From NCBI GenBank assembly GCA_022606425.2, contig JAHDVF020001032.1, forward strand, positions 62,001 through 126,000: a stretch of 64,000 nucleotides of DNA, read 5' to 3'. This DNA comes from Lepidostoma basale. Taxonomy: Eukaryota; Arthropoda; Insecta; Trichoptera; Lepidostomatidae. Below are positions 11,563 through 34,800 of this stretch, piece after piece; positions within the stretch are counted from its first letter, which is position 1; each line of letters opens with the position of its first letter. The notes beneath the pieces were generated by a model. That model worked only from the letters and a program-made list of their open reading frames with translations. It did no database searches and was not told the origin of the DNA. The position numbers and the translations under genes are program-made.

Positions 11563-11816
11563 ATATAGGAATATTTTTCGGGGTGAAACCGTGTTCCCTC
11601 CACCAACGTTTCGGAGGCCCTTGCGGCCTCCATCATCAGGGTGTTAAATTTTTATTGTATCTCAATAGAGACGAAGAAACAATAGAGACGAAGAAACTGT
11701 TTCTTCGTCTCTATTGAGATACAATAAAAATTTAACACCCTGATGATGGAGGCCGCAAGGGCCTCCGAAACGTTGGTGGAGGGAACACGGTTTCACCCCG
11801 AAAAATATTCCTATAT
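11563..11816. repeat. Perfect palindrome with 118-bp arms carrying hammerhead-like motifs (Penelope-like terminal sequence)
   Basis: The left arm 11563-11680 is the exact reverse complement of the right arm 11699-11816. The 18-base spacer repeats the last 17 bases of the left arm. Each arm carries CTGATGA, then a 7-bp stem, then GAAAC, the conserved core of a hammerhead ribozyme (right arm: 11740-11746 and 11767-11771). Hammerheads of this compact type are known from the terminal repeats of Penelope-like retroelements. No reverse transcriptase or GIY-YIG frame is present nearby. Confidence 0.8.
11736..11778 (+). ncRNA. Hammerhead-ribozyme-like motif (right arm)
   Basis: Stem I is CACC (11736-11739) with GGTG (11775-11778). 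The core is CTGATGA (11740-11746). After one extra T, stem II is GGAGGCC with GGCCTCC, closed by GCAAG. GAAA (11767-11770) follows. Stem III is only C-G and A-T, and GTT (11772-11774) places the predicted cleavage after the last T. A mirror copy exists on the minus strand in the left arm (about 11601-11643). A minimal stem III is a known feature of Penelope-type hammerheads. Activity is not shown. Confidence 0.6.
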
Positions 11817-12845
11817 ATGTTAACCGTGGAAATTTAAGTTCTTACATCTCTCATGATGAACTCGTCTGCTGAAGAGTTTAGTCTCCTCTCAGGGTGAACC
11901 ATTCGGCTGCTGGAGAGCGGCCGAGTAGTGTTTATTAACTTCGCACGAAGCACTCGCATTGTGGGTTGAAAATAACACTTTGTATTTTATTCCCTTAGGC
12001 AATATAAAAACTAAATACAGATATACGTGAATGTGCAGACGGCGCGGCGGTGGAGCGAGAAGGGACGAGAGAGGGAAATGGATAAGTGAACAAGGTCTGG
12101 CTTGGCTTGGCTTTGTAATTAGCCAATTACTAGGAAATTGAGGGACAGAAGGCAGGTATAGGTATGCATGAGTATGCGTTAAATGCAAGGGACGCCGGCT
12201 TAAGTGGAGTCATCTAGATTCGCTGGAAACAAACTAATGTTAGGGCTGAAGGATCAGTTAATTTGGTTATTTTTATATACTCGTACTCGTATCTATTTTT
12301 ATACCCTTTATGCACGAGTTTAATACCGGAGAGAATGAGACTGTTTGTTGGCAAATTCAGAGAATCCCTTTGATTTCAACCATTTTCGATGCTCTTTGAC
12401 TCTAATATTGGTATTAGGTGACGTTTTGCCGATATAAAATGCGGAACGTGGCTTCCAGAGTCATCCTTATCATTTGCATTTATTAAACATTGTCCGTGTA
12501 GAGAGTTGGTTATATCGGGCGGAAGGTTTTGAATGCTTCGGCTGGACAATTATTTATGTATCCATTATATACTGGGCTTAACTGCTTCAGCATTTTGACC
12601 TTAATGTATAATAATATTCCTGTCCGACAAATACGATGTCACGCCGTGCACTCTGGTAGCGTTGGTAGTGTAGGTACTAGAAAGTGCTTATATCATTCCC
12701 TCATTCAGTCATAACTTGAAGTTAAAATGTCATTTGTTTATAAAATCGTTCTGTACGTGCACTCTCGTGACAGAAGTAAATAGCCGAGCCTAGAATATCT
12801 ATTTCTGAATATTCATAGGCCCTTTGTCTTACTTGTTCCATTATT
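11817..12845. other. Intergenic DNA
   Basis: No gene recognised. The few open frames look non-coding. Confidence 0.4.
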
Positions 12846-12849
12846 GAAT

Positions 12850-13450
12850 TGGGTTGTACAGAAAGTTTTGTTTTTTTTCTATGAAAATGGAAGACGATTT
12901 TCTTAAAGTGAATAAATATTTTATTGAATTATGTATTGTCCATTCTGGTCCAAAACCTTTTGCCATCTTTCTGGCAGTAGCGTGATTCCACGCTCATAAA
13001 ATATTTGTTCTTTGCTGTCAAAAAACTGGTCCAGGTGATTTTTGACCCCATTTGAAGTAAAGTTTTTACCGTCTAAAATAAATTTGTAGAGACCGAAACA
13101 AATAATAATCAAAAGGTGCCAGAGCTGGAGAATATGGTGGGTGTGGGCTGTATATACCATCCAAGCTGTAAAATATTTTGGCGAGTTAACAAACTTGTAT
13201 GAAGTCTCACATTATGCTTCTCTTTTGAATTCTCATAATGTAATTGCAAACGATCTGGAAATATGTCCGTAATGTTTGTAATTTTTATTAAAATAAATGA
13301 AATGAAATTAAAAATTATCTTGGTGGAACACCACACCTTTTCTATTGATCAATTCTGTCCTTTTCTGTTGTTATTTGTTCAATTTGTCTAGCTGATGACA
13401 ATGCACTTCAGAATTGAGGACCGTTTTAACAAAGCGAAATATCTACAAAA
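12850..13450 (-). pseudogene. Mariner transposase C-terminal fragment
   Basis: Minus-strand frames at 12921-13160 end with LPERWQKVLDQNGQYI, preceded by NHLDQFFDSKEQIFYERGI, the C-terminus of an irritans-type mariner transposase. The frame at 13109-13336 gives RLHTSLLTRQNILQLGW, the segment after the second catalytic Asp. The parts are in different frames with a deletion between them. A possible end sequence GGGTTGTACAGAAAGTTTTG lies at 12850. Confidence 0.8.
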
Positions 13451-13544
13451 TGTACATTTTTCAGGAGAAGGTTTTTTCATGTTAAAAATAAAAGTATTAG
13501 GATTTTAAATAAAACAAAAATTACATTTTATAGATATGTATAAT

Positions 13545-13856
13545 CCTTAAGATCATTAAGATGGTTTGGACATATGGAAAGAATGAATGAAGAAAGAATG
13601 GTAATTTTTTTATATGTTAACGATGTAAATGGAACCAGAAATAGAGGAAGACCGAGGAAAACGTGGCACGATCAAATAAATCAAATATTGAATGTCGGCC
13701 ATGTGAGGAGTCAGAGAAATCGACGCGCGCGCATGACATGATGTATGAATGTTGAGGAAGCGAGAGAAATATGTTAGGAAAGAAAAGTGTGGCACTCCAT
13801 TCTTTCTGCCTACTCCTTCGGGGAGACGGCGTAATGGTTAGTTAGTTAGTAAGTAT
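13545..13856 (+). mobile_element. Non-LTR retrotransposon 3' end with (GTTA)n tail
   Basis: The plus strand encodes, with breaks, GHMERMNEERMV, LYVNDVNGTRNRGRPRKTWH, DQINQILNVGHVRSQRNRR and MNVEEARE, the C-terminal end of an insect non-LTR reverse transcriptase. A short 3' UTR contains CCTTCGGGGAGACGGCGTAA and ends in GGTTAGTTAGTTAGT. Four other copies of the same 3' end or protein tail occur in this window: 14524-14890, 20169-20319, 35511-35653 and 43685-44060. Confidence 0.8.
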
Positions 13857-14523
13857 AATCCTTACACGTATACTAAAAATAAACAATATAGAATCAGTAG
13901 AATTACTTATAAAAATGTTCTAAATTTACGAATTTTCACAAAAAAGAAATATCTACATATTTTTGTGATAAGAATGTATGGGAAATTGTTTACTTTTGCG
14001 TGAAATTATTTTAAACTGATTTTCTGTAAAATTATGTCTCCTGACATATCTAAGTACCTACCTATGTAAATATACACATTTAGATACGAGTATTTACCTT
14101 CTAGGTATAATATACAATTTGTACATACATAATAGCACAAAATAAAATGATTATTTTATTGAACACAAAGATATTATATTGTTGTGAAAGACAAAGATTG
14201 TTATGTTATTATTATGTATTTAGTGTGCTTCCACTTGTGTTTGTGTTGAGCCATCTTCTGGACCAGAAAATAGATTATTTGACTTCTGTATTAGATGCCA
14301 TAAAAAATGTGTAGATACTTTGCTTTGTGAAAACTCTATGGAGTGTAGATATTTCGTTTTGTTAAAATTGTATTTCACCAATCGACAGAGCTCGCACGGA
14401 AGAACCTTTGTGAAAACGGTTAAAAAAACGCTTCCTACGGAATACCACCAAACGATATCGCCTTTCGAAGTGCTTTGAGCCGGTTCATCTCTTTTTTACT
14501 CCGTGATTTCTTGCGTTTTACAT
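13857..14523. other. Intergenic DNA
   Basis: AT-rich, nothing recognised. Confidence 0.4.
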
Positions 14524-14890
14524 AGCTAACTAACTAACCATCCGCCATACTGTTCTGTCCTGACATACCTCTCTAGATTCCTCCACATTCATACATCGTA
14601 ACATTCACACTCGTCGATTTTTTCCGACTTCGAATGTGGCCGCCTTTCAGTATTTGATTAATTTGGTCATGCCATGTTTTCTTTGGTCTTCCGCGGCTTC
14701 TCTTTCCACTCACACTGCTTGTATACAACATTATAACCATTCTTCTCTTGTCCATTCGTTCCATATGTCCAAATCATCTGAGTTTTTAATTTGACTTGTG
14801 ATGCAATCAGCTGCCTTACATTTCTTCCTTCCTTGTTGTAGACTGTAGACAACTGATTTCTCGTCCCCAGTTTGAGAAGCAAATCACAGA
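14524..14890 (-). mobile_element. Non-LTR retrotransposon 3' end (minus strand)
   Basis: The minus strand reads MERMDKRRMVIMLYTSSVSG, KRSRGRPKKTWHDQINQILK and GGHIRSRKK, the same protein tail as 13545-13856. The 3' end carries the complementary CTAACTAACTAACC tail at 14525-14538. Truncated and frameshifted. Confidence 0.78.
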
Positions 14891-15139
14891 CGTCAGCGCG
14901 ACGCGACGAGACAGATTTGAGATTAAACCTAGGCGTATCAAAACATCGTGAACGGTGGAATTCAGCTTCAAGTGCCCCTCCATCTCCAGTTCACTCCAGG
15001 CGTTCTATCAATACATATTTTCCATACACATCGGATATATTTTTTCTTGCTTGGAGAGAATTTTTAACTTTTCGATAGTAAAAAAGTAAAATATGCCGAA
15101 GCAGCAACCAACCAAAAACTAGCGTGTAGAATCAATGCC

Positions 15140-15553
15140 GCGCCGCGCCGTCTTGACGCTATGACAAGCCGTGGTGGAGGCCTTTCTTCTACTCGTACTT
15201 CAGCTGGCATTTGGTCGTTCGTCGATCTTTCATACAGATTTGTTACGACAAATATTTATGAATGAAAAGGATTCTTCATCATTCCTAGATAACATCAAAT
15301 TTCAATGCTTATCAATTAAGGCTTTATGAGCAAAACAATCGAGTCTACAATCAAATCATGTGCATTACTTGTTTTAATGAAATAAATAAAAATTCGATAA
15401 AAAAATACGGAAAATAAAATAATGTTAATTGTTAAATCTTAAAGATTTTTTTTTTTACATAATAGTAATACTTGATTAGTCTATGAAGTTTTAACCCGAG
15501 TCTCTCAAGTTAATATATCATTTAATTTTTATGCAGAGACTGTATGGCAACAT
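15140..15553 (+). repeat. Dispersed repeat, copy 1 (inverted partner at 41036-41680)
   Basis: Several blocks match the reverse complement of 41036-41680. One begins GCCGTCTTGACG and continues into a shared ACAAGCCG, one is centred on AAGGCTTTATGAGC, and one runs from AACCCGA to GTATGGCAACA. No coding sequence is seen. The element class is unknown. The copy at 41 kb is interrupted by a SINE while this copy is not. Confidence 0.7.
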
Positions 15554-15975
15554 TTATCAAAATCAAAACAACTTTGAAATACGCCAGTGGATTATCAACC
15601 CGCTGTACCCGTACATTGATGACGGAGATATCATGCTACAAGGGGGTACACCTGTAACATATCCTCGGTACGGAAAGGGGTTTCCTCGCCGAGTAGATTT
15701 AAAGTTGAATCAGACTAAACTGAAATTTTGATATCAAAGCATCATGCTCAAAACATCGATTAGTTTGTATTTTTATTTTAGGCAAAAATGTTGGATTTGC
15801 ATTTTGTTTCCATCAAAGTTAGTAGCTGTATGTCAGCTTCAAAAACAAATGTATATTATAGTTATAGATGCATTTGTATAAAAACTGGGTAAGGGGTTTA
15901 CAGGCCAAAAGGTTGCCATTATTTGTATAGCTGTATAGTTAAGTGTTCTTGATGAAGTGTCCTCTGGTGCGCAGG

Positions 15976-26513
<10,538 letters not shown>

Positions 26514-27146
26514 AGCAACGGAGCGGCCGGAGGCGCCAGCAGCTAGCAGCTAGCAGCGCCTTGCCAAGCGACGGGTGTACCTAGTCTCGCTCTTATTTTC
26601 TAAGCCGTGTTCTTCTTCTTCCAACTGGGCATGTTGCAACTGTTCTGTGATGTTAGGTTGTATGGATTATGTTCCCACTGTAACGGCAACAGAGCACCAG
26701 CTGTGGGGGGAGGTCTTCACATCCGTAGTTAGGTTTTACATTTTGAATGGTTCAGATTTTGCTGTTCTTTGCTTATTTAAATTAGCATCAATCTCTATGG
26801 TAGTTATCCTATTCCTAAGAAGATATTTAACAGAAGGTAATATAATACATAGTGAGCAATGTACAACAATTATTTTTTCATTGTTGAAATAATATATTAT
26901 TTTTAACTTTAAAATGGCCTACCCTTAATTTACCTTCTTCTTTTTAGATCTTTTATCTCATTCTTGCGGATTACAAAGTGTGCAAAGTCCGAGTGACCCA
27001 ACTTATTGAATAAGTAATGTCCCCCGCGTGTCTCGCAGGTTGCCACTTCTGATTGATTAATTGTATCAAATATATTATAGTTTAGTTTCCTTTTAATATA
27101 GAAAATGGCTTTTCAAATTTTGGCCAATTTGAAATTGTAATATTAG

Positions 27147-27152
27147 AATAAA
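27147..27152 (+). terminator. Candidate poly(A) signal for SNAP-25 terminal exon 2
   Basis: AATAAA about 630 bases after the stop. Other copies occur at about 27515. Confidence 0.4.
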
Positions 27153-28287
27153 TGTAATGAATTTTCTAAATAATAATTAGCTCTTGTTCTACTAGGCTAC
27201 ACGGCAATGGCGGGTAGAGTGCATGCAGGGAATTGTAAATATAGCTGCGCACTCCTCTTGAAAGGATCACACCAAAATGAATGGCCTATGTACACACAAA
27301 CCTGATTTTGAAGTAGCGAAGTACTAAATTAGGGGTATATATTTTATTATTTAGAATAGGAAGGCGCAGCGCAAGTAGGGGTGAAGTGTACTGTTTTTGC
27401 TATTTGTCATCATTGACTTGTTTTCAATTGGGATTGACAGATGTAGCATATTTGAACAATGTCTTACTAAAACAATTTATTGGAAACATTGCATGAGATG
27501 TGGTTTTGTATTTAAATAAATATATATATGTTTGTTAGTTTATAATTACTTATGGGTGCAGAACTCGGGAACAAAATGAGCAGGATCTATCGGTCTCTGG
27601 AATGCCCCGGGTGATAGAATACAACATGCATCAAGCAGAGCGTCCCTTCGCATTGTATAATTGTGCACTTTCTATAGAGCTCTCTGCTATGATTCTCTAG
27701 TTCTCGGTGTTATCTTTTGCTCCCCCCGTTGATAAATAGAAATAATTTATTAATAAAAAAATACAACATCAAATACTGTTTTTATTTATGAAGATGAAGG
27801 TTAAATAATATAACAATTGTATTAGCAAAATTCAAAAATATTTTATTTTTACGTCTAGTTCACTGTTTTTCCAATGAACTAGAACTAATATGAACATTAT
27901 CTAGGTACAGTATTAGTAAGACTTCAGCCACCGCTCTCCGAGGGGCCGGGAATCACAAAGTACAAATCTAGTCTCCTGAGGGGACAGAGAATCTCCACAT
28001 CATCCACCTTACTTACTCCAGAGCTCTTAGCTCTCGAGAAATACTTATTTTATATCACATAAATTGACTGATCAAAGCAACGTCAACTCTTGTGTGCCGG
28101 CACTTGTACTAACATTTTGATTGTGAACATATCTATATAGTGAAATTGCTCATGAAAGATTGCAAATTCTGAAACTCTGTCGCTGGCCTTGTCGAGTGGG
28201 TGACACGCGTCTATGTAAATATATCTTTAAGATCAACATAAAAAATTCACGACTCGTATGCGAGGATTATCATTTGACACGATTGTT

Positions 28288-28293
28288 TTTATT
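28288..28293 (-). terminator. Candidate poly(A) signal of the ZIP gene
   Basis: TTTATT on the plus strand (AATAAA on the minus), about 490 bases past the stop. Another at 27781-27786. The 3' ends of SNAP-25 and ZIP therefore face each other within about 0.5-1 kb. Confidence 0.4.
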
Positions 28294-28784
28294 GAAGGTG
28301 GCCCGCCGCACGCCTCACGCCCGGCACACTGCCTTTCAGGCAAACAAATGGGAAAAGGTTTGTTAAAAGTAATATCAAAATAAATTTCAATTAGAATCGA
28401 GTGTCGAGTCGCATCAGGTACCTACTACAATAATACTAAAACTAATCCATTAAGTAGGGCATTTCACAAAATATAAAAAATAACGTCTATTCTTAATAAC
28501 TCGTCTAGGACTAATATAATGCAATCTTCATCATCACAATCAATAATAGAACATATAATTCTGGAGAGCCGCTAGCGCTAGACCTCGACTTATTGTCCAG
28601 TTTTATAATTCCATCGATGTAGTTTGTATCACAAGATAAAAATATTAAATCTATTCTCATTCATTATAAAGAATCTCAAATGGCCTCCAGTCACATATAG
28701 TCCAGGCCTATACCTGCTGCGGACTAACACTTGGTGTTCCCAAACTATGTCTACAGCACTCGGCCGGTGGGGCGCTGTCGGCGA

Positions 28785-28861
28785 CTACTCGTGGTGGTGG
28801 CTGTGTCCGTGCGCTGACATGTCCAGCTTGCTCTCCTCGTGGTCTTCGTGCGAATGTCCAC
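28785..28861 (-). CDS. ZIP transporter last coding exon
   Basis: Acceptor CTCCAG. Encodes GGHSHEDHEESKLDMSAHGH then SHHHE and TAG. The short His-rich C-terminus is in frame with exon 2. Confidence 0.9.
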
Positions 28862-31800
28862 CTGGAGAAGATACACGGGTTTATAAAACATTCGAGATGA
28901 GGCCGACAGGGCTGGACAGGGGGGATCGGGAGGTTCCTTACCGATGAACTGCAGGCCGAACATGATGAGGAAGCCGGCGAAGGCGGAGGAGAACTGCACG
29001 AGGCCAGCGCGGTCCCGCTGCAGGATCTCGAAGAAGACCACGTAGAGCAGCGTGCCGCTGGCCAGCCCCTGCAGCATCACGGAAGTGAGTCCGCTGTCCG
29101 CCGCGCCCGAGCCGCCCGCGAGCGCGATGCCGATCCCGATACCCAGCGGGGATACTACGGCGAAAGTGACGATGTAGATGATGCACAAGGACGTCTTGGT
29201 CCTCACGGTGACCAGCTCCACGCCCACGCAGAAGGCAATGACCAGCTTGTGGGCGGACACGGCGCCGAACATGTACCACACGTTGGACGCCGAGGCTTCC
29301 AGGCCCACGGCCAGGCCCTCGAACAGTTCGTGCACGGACAGCGCCAGCACTATGAGCAGCCCTCTCAGAGAAGCGATCACCGGGTCGTCGTCCACGTCCA
29401 CCACGGGCACGTGCGAGTGGCTGTGCCCCTTCTCGCCGTGCTGGTGCTCGTGGTGCTGATGCTCGTGGTGGCGATGCTCGTGGGGGCGATGCTCGTGCTG
29501 GCGGTGGTCCCCCGCGGCCTGCACGACGGCCACCTCGGGCAGCTGCTGCTTCTCGGGGTCCTTCACGGAGAAGTCGGCGTGGTTATTGTTGTGGCTGCGC
29601 CGGATGGAGAGCGAGCGCACGAGCGCCGAGTCCCGCGGGGCGCTGGCCTGGCGCGCCGCGCGTCTGTGCAGGTAGAGGTGCACCAGCTCCTCCACAAAGT
29701 ACATGGCGAAGAAGCCAGCACACGTCAGCACGGCCTCCAGGTGGAAGGGCAGGTCTCCCAGCGTGCCCAGCTCTGTAACGAGGAAACTCTCAGTCAGTTA
29801 TTTATCGAGTCCTGGGCTCTGATACCTGCACCACAGTTGGCACGAGGGTGCCCCTTGTTATTGCCTGATTCCTAACGGTGGTACGAATACAATGTACCTA
29901 CCTACCATACAGGCAGGTAATGATATTTCTCCCACCGACATTTATGTAACGCGCCTGGCAATATTCAGTATTCAAGGCCTCTAGCATAATATACCTAATA
30001 TTATGCGGATGTTTATGACACTACAGCGTTAATCCGACGGTCTGCGCTGGTTCTGAAAGTGTGTGGAACAACTACTAAGTACTAAGATTTGGTGCGAATA
30101 GCCTACCTCAACATAGTAGGTATAGACAACAGAATAACCATCAGAAGGCCTCAGAATCTAAATGTGGAACTAGGCTATGCTCGTGACGTCAGCAGGCGGA
30201 GATGTCTCTCGCGGATCACGGGTCTCCTAGGGGGCATCGATCTAGCAGACGAGAGCCCCGACCCTGAACTTCCCCTCCCGGCCGCCTTCGTGGCGGGTCT
30301 CTAGTATAGTAGGTACCTACTAGGCGGGTACTCGCGTGTAATGGGCCCACCGTGGCGGTACCTACGTGCGGCCGTACTACCCGGGCGCATTAGGCACGCT
30401 ACACTCTTGGGAAACACGCGGACAGCGCAGGTTTTCTGTTGCAACACACACACACACACGCGCGGGCGTACCAAATTAATCTCCGCCATTCGATTGTGCG
30501 ATGCAGAGAGAAGTGTCCGAGGTCGCCGGCCGACTGTCGCCGTGTGAAATCAATTATCGAGTGACTGTCGGCCGCTCGAGACCTCCGTTACCTTGGGCCT
30601 CTCGTGGCTGTTCGAGGGTTACTGCGTAACTACCCACTACACGCGACAGACACCCCTCATCTCTCCACATTGTCCTGTGGAGAGACGAAGGGTGTATTAT
30701 AGATACATGGTTAATAACCAGCAACTAGCACATTTGTCTGTATTATAGACTGATTTTTCTGGCACTTATCGAAAGAATTTGAGACATTGCACTGAGGATG
30801 TCGGGCTTCATCGTTCGGACCGGAATTCTCAGAGATCCCAATGTGCTCAGAATCGCTCGAAAGTGGTGGTGGGATATGGAGTCCTCTAGAGGCGAGATAT
30901 TCTGTTATGCTGGAGAGGGTTCAGAAAGAATTCTGAGGTAGGTATCTCTACATGAGGGAGTATGGAAGTTATGCATGGCTCTATCCTACGGCATTTCCTT
31001 GGAAACGTTGGGGACCAACTCTCTGCAGCTTCGGAGGGATGGGCATCTCATAACACATTTCTTTAGATTGATCTGAGGATATTTCGAGAACTCGGCCGTG
31101 CTGGAGGATGTTGAGCTTTATGTCCCTGATAGATATTTCCGACAGCGACAGCATAAATTGTTTTACCTACTTGCCGCCAGAAACAACCTGCCTCTGATGA
31201 CACCGGTGGGAAGAGCAATTAGTCTGCTGAACGCGGTCTCCACGGAAATCGACGTCTTATATTTAGTAGTTTTCGACGTATTTCGCGCCCTTTTTTCCAA
31301 CTAAGTATATCTAGTTCATTGTTGGTCACATCGGATCATACGATACGGCTTTGTAAAGGTGTGAGTGTATGTTACAAACGCTTCTTTGACAGTATTGCGC
31401 TTGGTCGGTTCAGTCGTGAACTATCGTGCGTCGAGTATGGAGGTCTCAAAGGAAGAAATTCGCCATATTTTACATTTTTACTACCTGAAAGGGAAAAACG
31501 CATCGAAAGCGACCAAAAATTTGCGATGTACGAGTATACGGGGCCGATACTCTTTCGGTTCGTGCTGCACAACAGTGGTTCGAGCGATTTCGTTCTGGTG
31601 TGGTGGAGGTGAATGATGCACCACGCTCTGGCAGGCCTGTCGTTGAAAATGTCGATAAAATCATGGAAAATATCGAGATAGACCGTCATGTTAGCAGTCG
31701 TAGCATCGCCCAGGAGCTGAATATCGATCATAAAACCGTTTTAAACCATTTGCAGAAGGCTGGATTAAAAAATGCTCGATATTTGGGTGCCACACGAGCT

Positions 31801-34800
31801 GACGCAAAAAAACCTCATGGACCGAATTTCCATCTGCGAATCGCTGCTGATTCGCAACAAAATCGACCCATTTTTGAAGCGGATGGTGACTGGTGATGAA
31901 AAGTGGGTCACTTACGACAGTGTCAAGCGACAGAGACCGTGGCCGAAAGCCAACGAAGCGGCCCAGACTGTGGCCAAGCCAGGACTGACGGCCAGGAAGG
32001 TGTTGCTGTGTGTTTGGTGGAATTGGCAGGGTATACTCTACTATGAGCTGCTCCCCTATTGCCAAACGCTTAATTCTGCCCTCTACTGTGAACAATTCGA
32101 CCGTTTGAAGCTGGCGATCGAACATAAACATAAATAAAACATAATAAAGGGCTTCTACGAGAGGGGCATTATGAAGTTGGATTCTCGTTGGCAATAAGTT
32201 ATCGAACAGAACGGCGCATATTTGACTTAAATCGGATGATTGTGTGATGGTATTGAACCATCGTAGAGAGAGATGCGTGAATTCAGACGTAATACGAAAA
32301 TAAATTCAAATGACTAGGAAATATAACACCTAACCATGTGGGGGTAGGTCTAGGCGGGGAGCAGGGGAGACGCGGGGAGGGGAGAGAGGGGGGTTGAGCC
32401 GAGAGGGATGCAGGGGAGAGGTAGTTCGGGGCAGTTGACTTTTGACCTGACGGGAAGCGGTCGCTTTGGTATTAAATTCAGTGGGTGTTTGTTGTTCTGA
32501 TTATCAAGAACTTCATTTTATTTTGTATACAAGTATAGTGGTACGAGGGGTGCGGCATTTGCAGATTTAAAAATACTATAGAATCAGTTTTCCTGAGCTG
32601 TTACGACTGAAAAGCTAAGTCTAGAATTAAGAATTTATATTTCAGGAAATTGGAACGTATGCGTTCGGCTTACTCCATGATTATACTATGCTTACGTTTA
32701 TGTATTACATACATGTACCTAGATATATATATGTATATGATATATTGATACCTTTCCTATACTGCACGTAATATAGTTCACTAACACTCGGGCCAACGCA
32801 TCGCGCCCAAACAGGTATTCACTAACTCATCGAATACTGAAATCTTAGTTATGGACATGTAGCGTTCTAACAAAATTTGCCATCTTCTATATAAATAAAC
32901 ATATAAACTTCGACCCATGCAAATTATGCTACATAAATATGGTTGACTGCTGATGAATGAAGACAGTTAGAGAGGTTGGGAAGCTCACTTCAAGAGCCCG
33001 CGCCAAATACAGACTCCTATAGATAAGTAGGTGGAAGACCCTACTATCGCGTCTGCGGGAATTCTGTCGTGGGTGGGCTAACTTCGAAAACCCCCGATAG
33101 GGTGATGGCCAGGTTCATGGGTTTGAATCCCCAGGTCCACTGATTAAGGGTTGGGAGGTAGATCGTCTGGTCCCCAGACGATTCTGCTGTGGAGCAGTGG
33201 AGAAAAATCATCAGTCTGACGAAAAGACTGGTTCAACGCGATACTAACACTATTATATCCCAGTTATCCCCCACAACTCCTTATATACTTAATATATTAT
33301 ATTTTGACACTGAATTGCTATATAATTGTACCTTTCAGGAAGCCGTTCTTTATTGCATCATTATTACACTACGTTCTGATTTAAATTACTGTACATCGTA
33401 TTTGTTCCAAATTATTTGTGAATGTTTCTTCCAGGGCTGCCACATTTTTATGAGATAATATTTTGAATTTATATTTTGTAAACTTAGAGTTATTTTAGGT
33501 TGTTTGGTTTAGATGTTCCTAGGAGATATTGAGCGACATATAGTTTGATTACACGTGGGTTTGTCAGGATTGCTTAGAATATTCGGAAGGGTTAGGAACG
33601 ATTAGCTTTAGAATGAAATTATCAGTATTCGCCAAATAAAAGGGCTTGGATTACATCGGTCATAACGAAGGGTCATACGGTATTATTTCTAGACGATCAC
33701 GAAGGCCAACTCGCGTAGGGTAAAACACCTGTAAGCTCCGTACAGGTGGATGAAGAGGGAATGACTGGAGGAAGCTCCACCATTCGCGGAGGAAGGTTAG
33801 GATGGATTAATTCCCCACGGACTAGGACGAACCACCACATTTGGTCCCGTGACCAGGAGAGGACTGGAGAAGGAGATGAATCCTTCCACGCTAGGTGTTC
33901 CTCATGGATTGGGTGATTCCATCACATTTGGTGCCGTGACCAGGAGTAGACATCACGGAGATCGTGGATAGGACGTTTCATCACATTTGCTGCGCGTGAC
34001 CAGGAGTTTGGTTTAAAGCATTACTTGATAATTTCATTATTATGCATATTTATTTAATTAGTTTAAAAATTTAAATTGTTTTAAAAAAATTATTCATCGC
34101 TAGATATTTATGCCAACCCTAGCTAGGATTCGTACGTGCAGCAGGCGGGTTTTCTAGGAAGGTATTCTAGGATGCTCTATGCAGGGGTCGCGTATCGTTT
34201 CGAAAATAATTATCGGCGTGGTATTTAGTTTATGACTTGAATATTTAAAGAGAACTCCGAACATATTATAGAAAGTTTAGTATTGAAACACAACTTTAGT
34301 TCACTTCGGTAGGTTTAATAGGAATAAATATATTATTATCATAATTTAGTTACTGTAGAAGAATATTTCGAGGGCTTAGAAAAGAGTGAATGAAAATATT
34401 TACATTCATTAGTAACGCTATCCTATTAAATTATTGTCAGTTTGAAATTATATTTGAGAACAATTAGAGTAATCTTTAAATTATATTAAATTATTGACAG
34501 GTTAATCGTATATTTTAGATCGACTAAGGTCACCATTAAAATATTAATTGTGTTATAGACTCATGTATATTCTAATCAAACATTTGAGAGTACGCTAAAT
34601 AAATAAATAAATATTGTGATTATGTTCCGAATTAGCATATTTGTAAAATAAACTTTTAAGGGCCCCGCTATTATTAGTATGCTTAGAGTAGAATATAGTA
34701 TTTAAGTTAGTTAAGAGGTATGATCGTGACGAGATTGAATTCATGCTTAAAATATTGGGAATTAGTAATATCGAGAGATATGTTTATTTCGTAAATGTAG

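Noticed and set aside
29178..29875. Plus-strand open frames opposite the ZIP exon, the longest 208 codons
   Set aside because: Antisense shadow of the GC-rich ZIP exon; no independent motif.
33100..33130. Possible tRNA-like B box (GGGTTTGAATCCCC) in the LTR
   Set aside because: No matching A box or tRNA fold found upstream; it recurs only because the LTR is duplicated.
33189..33458. 89-codon open frame present in both LTRs
   Set aside because: It is duplicated because the LTRs are. It has no recognised domain, and a start in LTR sequence gives no reason to call a gene. Its two copies differ by one residue only because the LTRs are nearly identical.
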